Source: an uncultured Lentisphaerota bacterium
GTDB lineage: Bacteria; Verrucomicrobiota; Kiritimatiellia; RFP12; UBA1067
DNA: 64,000 bases
Direction: 5' to 3'
NCBI GenBank assembly: GCA_946413265.1
Contig: CAMKJU010000004.1
Span: forward strand, 1 to 64,000
Shown here: positions 26,363 through 35,600 of the stretch, in pieces
Layout of the letters: every line of letters starts with the position of its first letter
How positions within the stretch are numbered: the stretch's first letter is position 1
Notes under the pieces: generated by a model
What the model was told of the DNA's origin: nothing
The model's database searches: none
The model's input: only the letters and a program-made list of their open reading frames with translations
Position numbers and translations under genes: made by a program

Positions 26363-26485
26363 ATGACAAAAGGCGCATTGTATCTTGAGAAGGCGATGTG
26401 TTCCGAAACGTCGCTTTTGAGCGCGGTTAAAAGCCGCGTCGTGCGCGTTTACAACGTAAGTACCCCCCCCCCCCTCATGGCATAG
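26363..26485 (+). CDS. Possible leader ORF crossing a 12-C tract
   Basis: A small 40-codon ORF starts 9 nt after a good -10 box and runs through twelve consecutive C (26463-26474) to a TAG. No family is recognisable. If the tract had 11 C the frame would stay open to a TGA at 26649-26651 that overlaps the ATG of the giant surface protein (ATGA), giving about 95 codons. This may be a slippage-sensitive leader, or a chance ORF in a GC-rich spacer. Coding is unproven. Confidence 0.25.
   Translation: MTKGALYLEKAMCSETSLLSAVKSRVVRVYNVSTPPPLMA
26463..26474 (+). repeat. Poly-C tract of 12
   Basis: Twelve C in a row lie between the probable promoter (26348) and the start of the 3827-aa surface protein. 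Homopolymers of this length are prone to slippage during replication and also to sequencing error. Confidence 0.9.
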
Positions 26486-26515
26486 GACGCGCTGTAGCGC
26501 GGCCAGGGCGGCGCG

Positions 26516-26589
26516 CTTGCCGTCGTACACTTGCCTCCCCTTTGCTTGTTGCAGAGGCGGAGACAGCAAGCGTACAACAGCAAGTTTTT
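26516..26589 (+). terminator. Large stem-loop followed by T5, upstream of the giant surface gene
   Basis: A 19-nt arm (26516-26534) is nearly the reverse complement (16 of 19) of 26566-26584. GCCTC (26533-26537) and GAGGC (26554-26558) extend it inward, and TTTTT follows at 26585-26589. It may act as a terminator or attenuator within the leader of the surface protein. Confidence 0.4.
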
Positions 26590-26647
26590 GCGGTGGGGTC
26601 ACTTATCCCTCTGCCATTTACAATCTAACTAACCAAGGAGAACAAGC

Positions 26648-29600
26648 ATGAGCAAACTACGCATATCGACACTGGCGCTCGCGGCGATGGTCGCGGCGAG
26701 TGCGGTCGTTCCGCTCGCGGGGCGCGCGGACGAGACGAAGACGTCGACGGCGGCGCTGAAGCACCGCTGGACGTTCAACACCGACCTGAAGGATTCGGTG
26801 ACCGGACGCTCGGCCGTCAAGGTCGGCGCGAACGTCGCCGTCGCGGACGGCGTCGCGAAGATGACCGGCGCAGGCAACAGCACCGGTTCTCTCAACCTCG
26901 GCATGGACGTCATGCCGCCCGGTGCCGCCACAATCGAAATCTGGGCCAAGCAGACTGCGACCAAGAACTACTCCCGCATCTTCGACTACGGCCCGAACAA
27001 CCAGAACTACTTCACGATGAGCTGGTCAACCGGCACGGACATCAACAAGGACATTGAGGAAATCAAGTATGCCAACACTGCGATCCTGCGTAAGGACAAC
27101 ACGCTCTTCCCGTATTCGCTAGGCACGCAATACCACATTTCCGTCGTGTTCACGCCGAAGTCCGACGGCTCGTGCGACATTCGCTGGGCGAAGCGCAACG
27201 TCACGACCGGCGCGATAGAGAAGTCCGGTTCCGGCAACGCCCCGAACTGGGCGCTTGGCGCGTTGTACCGGCCTTACTTCTATCTTGGCCATTCGCAGTA
27301 TTCCGGTGACCATGACGCCAACGCAGAGTACGACGAAGTGCGCATCTGGAACGGCGCGCTCACCGACGCGCAGCTAAACGCGAACGCGGCGGCCGGTCCG
27401 AACTCCCTGCCGGAGACTGTCGCTGTCGCGCCGGCCGTTGACAACGCCTACGTCCACCTGCGCCAGCGCTGGAGCTTCAACGGCAACTACAACAACGCGC
27501 TTCCCGGACGTCCCGCCGCTGCGGGCAAGGGCAAGAAGCTCGCCTGGGCGGACAGCAACACGACCATCCAGATGAGCGGCACGAAGAACCAGATGAGCGA
27601 CAACAACAACGGCGGCTACGTTGAGCTCGGAGTTGGCGGAAACATCCTGCCTTCCGACAGCATGACGATCGAAATCTGGGCGACGCCGACCGCTGCCAAG
27701 AACTACGCCCGCGTGTTCGACATGGGCGGCGGCGAGACGGACGGCATCCTTCTCAGCTGGGTGCGCGGCACAAACACCGGACAGGACGCCTTCCAGGTCA
27801 AGAGGGGCGGATCCACGCTCCTTTCCGTCAACGACTCGTTCGGCGGCTTCGCGCTCAACACGAAATGGCACATTGCGGTGTCGTACCGCGACATGGGCAA
27901 CGGCAACACGATGGTCCACTGGACGAAGCGCAACGCCGATACGGGCCGCATCGTGCGCAACCGCTGGGCGATGGTTACGGGCTGGACGATCGCCGAACTC
28001 CGCACCTACACGCTCAACATCGGCCACTCGTTCTACAAGAACGACATCGACGCGAACGCAAAGTACGACGAAGTGCGCATCTGGAACGGCGCGCTTTCCG
28101 ACGAGACGCTCGCCGAGAGCGCGCGGCTTGGCCCGACCACGCTTCCGGGCGTCGTCCGCCTCTACGAGCCGCCGCGCACGGTGTGCGTTGCTGAGAAGAC
28201 GGCTGACAGCGTGACGCTCGCGTTCGGCAATCCGAACGGACGCAACCACGCGCTCTTCCTCGCGAGCGGTGCGACGGACGGCGACGACGACAAGTACGCC
28301 TGGGAGAGCTTCGAGAAGGTCGCCGACATCGTCGACGGGCAGGAGACGTACACCTACGCCGTCCCCGCCGCCCTCCGCGACGGGCGTCCGGTTCGCTTCT
28401 TCCTCCTGCAGACGACGGGTCTCGCCATGGCGAAGGAACTCGACAAGGTCCACTCCACCGGCGCGCAGTGGGTGAACGCCGATCTCGTCCCCGACGGCCG
28501 CACCGTCACCGACTTCCGTTTTGGCAACGTGACATACGTGCATCACACTGTGTTCTTCGGCCAGAACTGGACGGGCAGCCGCTACCTCTTCAACCAGCAG
28601 AGCAGCAAGTTCCATTTCCACGGCAGCGGAACCACTGATACCGGCATATCCGTCGCCGCGAACAAGGACTATCGTTTTGTGATGAGCGATGACTCCGTCG
28701 CCACCCTTTTCTACGACGGCACGGAAAAGCGCGTCAACAATGGGCGCGGCGTTGACGGCAACAACCCGATGGGCATCTTCGCCGCCAATAACAATGCTGA
28801 CTACTCCACCTTCGACTTCTACCGCATGAAGATCGCGAACGGCGGATGGTATGATCCTTATCCTATGCAGCGCGACTACATCCCCGCGCTCGACGCGAAC
28901 GACGTGCCGGGCCTCTACGACCAGGTAAACGACAAGTTCTACCCGAGCAGCACCGAGACGGCGCTTGTCGCGGGCACGGAGCGCGACGCCGCGCGCTTCG
29001 GCCGCGTGACGGACATGACGCCGACATTCCGCTTCCTCCCGACCGTCGCAGTGACGGAGCAGACTGCCACCACCGCGACGCTCGCGTTCGGCAACGGCGC
29101 GTCCGGCAGCAACCTCTTCCTCGCGTACGGCGAGACGGACGGCGGTGCGGACAAGAACGCGTGGACGAACTTCGAGGACCTGGGCACGATCGCCCCGGAA
29201 ACGGTCACGACGAACGTGACGCTCCCCGCCGCGCTTCAGGCGACGGGCCTCAAGTACCGCTTCTTCCTGATGAAGACGGACGACCTCCCCTACGCAAGCG
29301 AAGTCGCCTCCTTCACCTCATCCGGCGGACAGACCGTCCGCACGGGGTACATCCCCGACATCAACACGACGTTCGACTTCCACATCGGCGGGCTTACGTA
29401 CGCCAACGGTGCAACACTCTTCGGCCAGTCCTGGCAGGGCGCCGCATACATGCTTGACATCCAGAGCGACAAGTACTACTGGCACGGCAGGGGCACGGCT
29501 CTCGATTCGTCGCCGACGACGTCGGATTCCTATCGCTTCCAGATGACTGACGAAGACATCATTAAGATCGATCACGGCGGTTCCCGCAAAACATACGTAG

Positions 29601-32600
29601 TTGAGCGCAAGCCAAATCCGATACTCGACCTTGCCGTGTTTGGCACGTGGTCCGTCACGAAGGGGTCGAAATACACCTTCAACTCCCTGTCGCTGAAGGA
29701 CGCCGGCATGGTCGTGCGCGACCTCGTGCCCGTCGTCAAGGCGAACGGCAAGGGCGCGCTCTTCGACCGCGCGAACGGCGTCGTCCACTCCAACGAGCTT
29801 GAATCGAACGACTTCACGAAGGGCGCCACGCTCACGCGCACGGGCTGGGTGCAGGATTCCACGGCGAGCCTCAACTCCTTCGCGGCGGCGGACGCCGGAA
29901 GGGCGGCGACGGCGCACTGGATCGGCGGTGGCGACGTGACGGACCTTTCCGACCCCGCCAACTGGAAGTGCTGGGATGCGACAGGCGCGGAACTGCCCGC
30001 GACGACCGTTCCCGACTCCGGCACGGCGGCGTACATCGACGGCAACGCCGCGTTCTCGTTCCCCGTCGGCGCCACGCCGTCGTGGGCCTCGATCACGTTC
30101 GGCGCGCGCACAGGTCGCGTGACGCTCACGGCGGACTGCGACTGGCGCGGACTTGGCACGATAAACGTCGTGAGCGATACGGTCATCGACCTGAACGGTC
30201 ACACGCTCTACCTCGACAACGTCGCGGGCGACGGCAGCGTGAAGATTACGGACTCGATCCTCGAGCGCGCGGACCTCATCACGAACGGCAGCTTCGAGAA
30301 CTTCGACGGAACGTTCTCCGGCACATACGCCTACTTCACCGTCGGCGGGTTCCAGCCGACCGGATGGGATGGCACGACCGGGGCTGGTCTTACGAAGAAG
30401 GGCACGACCTGGTGCGCCAATACGCCGATCGACGGGCTGTTCGCCTGCTTCCTGCAGAGGGGGACGGGGCGGATCGCGCAGACGTTCATCGCGCCGGAGA
30501 CGGGCGAATACACGCTCACGTTCAAGCTCGCCGCGCGGCCGAGCTACACAGGCGAGAAGATGTCCGTCGATCTCGACGGCGTCCCCGTGCGGACATGGGG
30601 CGCGGTGAACAACACCGTGTTCGAGGAGCAGACCGTCACGCTCAACCTGACGGCGGGTGAGCACACGCTCACGTTCCAGGGGTATGAACTCGGCCTTGAC
30701 ACGGCGGCGCTGATCGACGACGTGCGGCTCGTGAAGTCCGGCATCGCGGCGGGCGAGCTGCACATCGACGTCGCCGCGGGTGCGGCAAAGGACAACGTCG
30801 CATACGTCGTGGATGGCGGGTTGACGATCGTCAAGACGGGCGCGGGCACGTTCACTGCGGCAAATTACATCAGGAACTCCGGCGGCGCGGTGGTTTCCGC
30901 CGGCACGCTGGCGCTCGGTGCGCAGTCGCTGCTGGCGAAAGGGTACCCGATCCGCGTCCTCGACGGCGCGACGTACGACATGGCGGGGAACGGTAACGGC
31001 AACTGCCCCGTCCTGACGATCGAGGGCACGGGCCCTGACGGCAAGGGCGCGCTCCGCAACAGCGGCGCGGACATGGGCAACGGGTCGGCCCAGCTGGCGG
31101 GCATCATCCTCACGGGCGACGCGACGGCGTATTCCTCGAACGGCAGCTTCGGCCTCATCAACAGCAGCTACGCGGCGACGGAGTTCGACCTCGCGGGCCA
31201 CACGCTCACGATCGGCGTGCCGGCGGCGAAGTCCTTCTGGCTGTGCAACGCCGTCAGTTCGTGCGAAGGCCTGATCCGCGTGACGAGCGGGCGACTGTAC
31301 TTCCACAACAGCGCCGTCAACCTCCCCAACGTCGATATGGTTGTTGACGGCGTGGACTCGAAGGTCGAGGTGCCCGCCGTGGACGTCTATCTGCGCGACC
31401 TCGTGATGGACGGCGGCTCCACGTACAAGCAGAGCAGCAACAGGCTGCACCTGCGCAACCTCACCTTCAACGACGCGACGAAGATCGAGACGTCCGTGAG
31501 CTGGATCTACATCGCGGACACGCTCCTCGTCTCCAACGAGACGACGGACGTCACCTGCGCGGCGCCCATAACAAACAACGGCACGTTCCCGAGGCTCGTG
31601 AAGAAGGGCGCGGCCAAGTTCAACATCACGAACAACCACAGCGACCAGCGCATGGACCGCGGAGCGGAGATCTTCGGCGGCACGGTGGTGATGGGCTCCA
31701 CGCATTCCTCCTACAAGCCGGAGATCGCGATTTCCGCGCAGGCCGTGCCCGTGAAGATCCACGCGGGCGGCACGCTCGACATGCGTGCGTGCGAGAAGCC
31801 GGTGAAGTTCACCACGCTCGAGGTCGAGGCAGGCGGGACAATCCTCGCGAACGCGGCGAACGTCATCCAGTGCTCCGGGGACATGACGTTCACGGGGGCG
31901 CAGCCGTTCACGTTCGAGGGCACGATCAACTGCTCCGGCAAGGCGTCCTTCGACCTGGCGGGCGCGGCGGCCCCGGAGGGCGACGCGAACATCACGCTGC
32001 TCTCGGCGGGCACGATCGTGGGTCTTGAGGCGGCGGACGTCGAGGTGGCGGGCGCTCCGGCGGGCTACGAAGTCGTCGTGACAACGAAGGGCATCTTCCT
32101 CACAAAGGACACCTCCTCCATCGTGGTGGCGCCAGAGACCAAGATCTGGACGCTCGGCGGCAGCTACGTCTACGGCAGCACGTACTGCTTCCGCGCCCCG
32201 CTCGCACAGTCGCTTTCCGCCGAGGGGTGGAACGTGAAGATGACGGGCTGGCGCACGGCGAACGCCAACGTGGTGTGCGCGGGCGTCGATGCATGGAAGC
32301 GCCACGCGGGCGTGCAGAACCTTGCGCTCAAGACGTCCGCGACGCGAGCCGGCGTGCTGGAAGGGCTTGAAACCTACGCGGCGGCGGCGAACGAGCCTGA
32401 CTTCACCGTGTTCCTGTGCGGCGACATTGACGTCGCCGACGGCGTGGCCGACGCGACGGTTCTCGCGAACTACAAGGAGGCCGTCACGCGCATCAAGGCG
32501 GCGCTCCCGATGACAACCGTGATCGCCTGCACGATCCCCGGCGGCTCGACGGCGCTCAACGGCGACATCGCCTCGTGGTGCGCGTCGGAGGCGGACGTCG

Positions 32601-35600
32601 AGTGTGTTGACGTCTCCGCGCTCATCACCTCGTCGCAGACCGAAGCCGAGTGCGCGGCGGTGGCCGCCGCGATCAAGGCGAAACTGGCGACGCTCGCGAC
32701 GGCGAACGGCAAGAACACGCCCTCGACGTGGGTGCGTCCGGCGGTCGTCCTCGACGCGACGAACAACGTGCCTGCCGCGTACCTCGCGGGCTTCACGCGC
32801 GTGCGCACCATCGAGCCGACGGACACCACATCGTTCTCGCAGAACCTCTACGCGATACCCTACACCTACGCGCCCGCCATGCAGGAGACGGGCATCGCGA
32901 AGGTGGGCTACTACATCGAGCTCGTGCGCAAGGACACGGGCGCCCTCCAGGCGCTGTGGGTCGATATGGACGCGCCCGGCTCCACGTGGGCGGACGTGGC
33001 GCTGCCCGTCACGACCGCGCAGAAGAAGCAGAAGACCGTCACGAAGCTCCACGTGTGGAGCAACTTCGGCGGCGTGAAGCAGGTTCCGGCGAATGACGAT
33101 TCCGTCGATGGCTACATCGAGTTCAACTGCCAGAACTACGGCGGTACAGACAGGACGGGCGACGTGATCACGGAACCCTGGACCGGCAACGTGCTCGGCT
33201 TCAACGACACGTTCAACTCAGACGGCACCTTCGCCTGCTTCCAGCTGATGCGGAAGTTCGCGGAACCGGACGGCGTTCTGCCCGGCGAAATCCTCTTCGC
33301 CTACAACCGCTGGGGCAATGCCGATTCGAGTGCGCTCGGCATGGGCACGCTGGCGAACTACGGCAACCACGGGCAGACGACCAAGGTACTGGATTGGACG
33401 TTCATAGACAAGACGGGCAGCGCCGACCTGGCGAACATCTCGGGCGCGGCGTACTCGTACGTCCGCATCGAGTTCTGGGTGAAGTACGACGGCTCCACGC
33501 CCGACCGCTCCGTCATCGCGGACTACGTCTGGACGGGCGCGACGGATTCGACGTTCAACACCGTCGGCAACTGGGAGAAGGACGGGACGGCGGCGACGAG
33601 CCTCGCCAATGCGTCGATCCTCGTGCCGGAGGGCGCGTCCCCCGCGTTCACGTACATCGGTTGGGACCCGATTTCGCTCACCACCACCCGCCTGCTGGTG
33701 GACGGCGCGGCGTCGTTCAACGACGTGGGCGGCTTCTACCTCTCCACGCTCGACGTGGGCGCGACGGGCCGGCTCACCTACGACCCGACGAAGTTCACCT
33801 TCCGCCTTCTCTCGCCGCCCGCGTTCGCGTCCGGCGCGAAGATCGCGCTTGCGCCCAAGTACGCGCAGAACACGAAGGGCCGCTTCCTGCTGATGACGTG
33901 GAACGCCGGAGCGCTCGACATGGACGAGGCCGCGCTGACCGCCGTGTTCGACGCGGCGAGCGCGAACGGCAACAACCCGAAGGTGTGGGCGGAGAACCTC
34001 GAGGCGGGCGGCCGCCTCTGGCTCGACCTCGACTACGGCGCGGCGAAGCAGCGCGTACACGTGCTGCCCGTGGGCGACTCCATCACGCACGGCGGCGCGT
34101 ACGGCAACTGGCGCACGGGCCTCATGAAGAAGCTCGCCGCGGCGGGCTACGAGCCGGTCGCGAAGGGCTACCGCTACGACCAGAGCGCCGACATCTGCGG
34201 CGCGGCGATGCCGGACGAGTGGGTCAGCCACTCCGGCGTCGGCGGGCAGCGCCTGATCTCCTCCGGCGGCGGCGGCACGATCGACGCCATCGAGAACCTC
34301 CTCGACCAGGCGGGCGACGTCGATTTCGTCCTCGTCAAGCTCGGCACGAACGACATCAACTCCGGCGGCAAGACGCCCGCCGAGCTCTTCCCGGTGTGGA
34401 GCAACCTCGTCTGCAAGGTGCTTGTGCAGAAGCCGACGGCGAAGTTCATCGCGGGCGCGGTGGTGGACATCGCGGACGCCACGAAGAACGCGCGCGTGAT
34501 CGCGTACAACACGATGATGCGCGAGGCGATCGAGGGCGGGATGTTCCCGGCGAAGCGCGCGTACTTCGCGGACCTCTACACGCCGTGCTACCGCTACGAC
34601 GGCGAGGGCAACTACATCACCGGCAGCTTCCAGAGCGCGACCGACCTGCATCCCGACTGGCCGGGCGAGGACAAGATGGCCGACGTCTATTGCAAGGCCA
34701 TCACCGACGCGCTCGCGGACGATCCCGCGTTCACGCCGGGACAGGTCGAGGCGAACATACCGACCACGAGCGGCGCGGAGAACAACGTGCCCGCCGCGTT
34801 CCGCGCCGGCTTCACGCGCGCCCGCGTGTTCGACGTGGCGGCGCACAACACCAAGCGGCTCCATACGCTCGGCTACGTGCCATACGACGACATCGGCGAG
34901 ACCGGCGCGGCGGAGGAGAACATCGGCCGCGTGGGCTACTACGTCGAGATCAAGCGCAAGGACGACGGCGTCCACCAGTACCACGGCCTCGTCCGCTGGC
35001 TGTGGGTGTCGATGGACGCCTTTGGCAACCGCACGATAGAGGAAGCGGGCGTTCCGCTCTTCTCCATCTACCAGGGCCCTGCGGCGCACATGAAGGTGGC
35101 GAGCAACATGCCCGGCATCGAGACGACGCCGGCGGACGGCGACGGCGTGGACGGCTGGATCGAGTTCTGGCCGAGCTCCTACTCCGAAGGGGCCAGCGGC
35201 ATCGCCGGGGCGCCCGCGCAGACGTACACCTTCGACTGGAACGACATCCGCTCCGACAACATGGAGGGCTACGGCTCGATGCAGATACACCGCTTCACGC
35301 CCGGCGCGTTCAATCCCGCGCAGGTGCTGTTCGCGTTCAACCAGTGGACGGAATCGGGCACGAAGAACTACCAGTTCGGCATGGGCAATTTCTCGGACAA
35401 CAAGAACGGCTCCATGGACTGGACGTTCTCGAGCGATACGGGCAGGACCGGCGGCAGCACAAGGATGACCGCCGACGCCTACGAGATCGCGAAGATCGAG
35501 ATCTGGACCACGCCCGGCACGGTTGACATGACGGCGCGCTGGACAGGCGGCGGCGCGGCGGGCAACCTCGCCGATCCCGCCAACTGGGAGTGCCGCGACG

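Noticed and set aside
29318-33052. A minus-strand open frame of 1244 codons within the giant surface gene
   Set aside because: Same reason: antisense shadow, low-complexity Arg/Val/His composition and no motifs.
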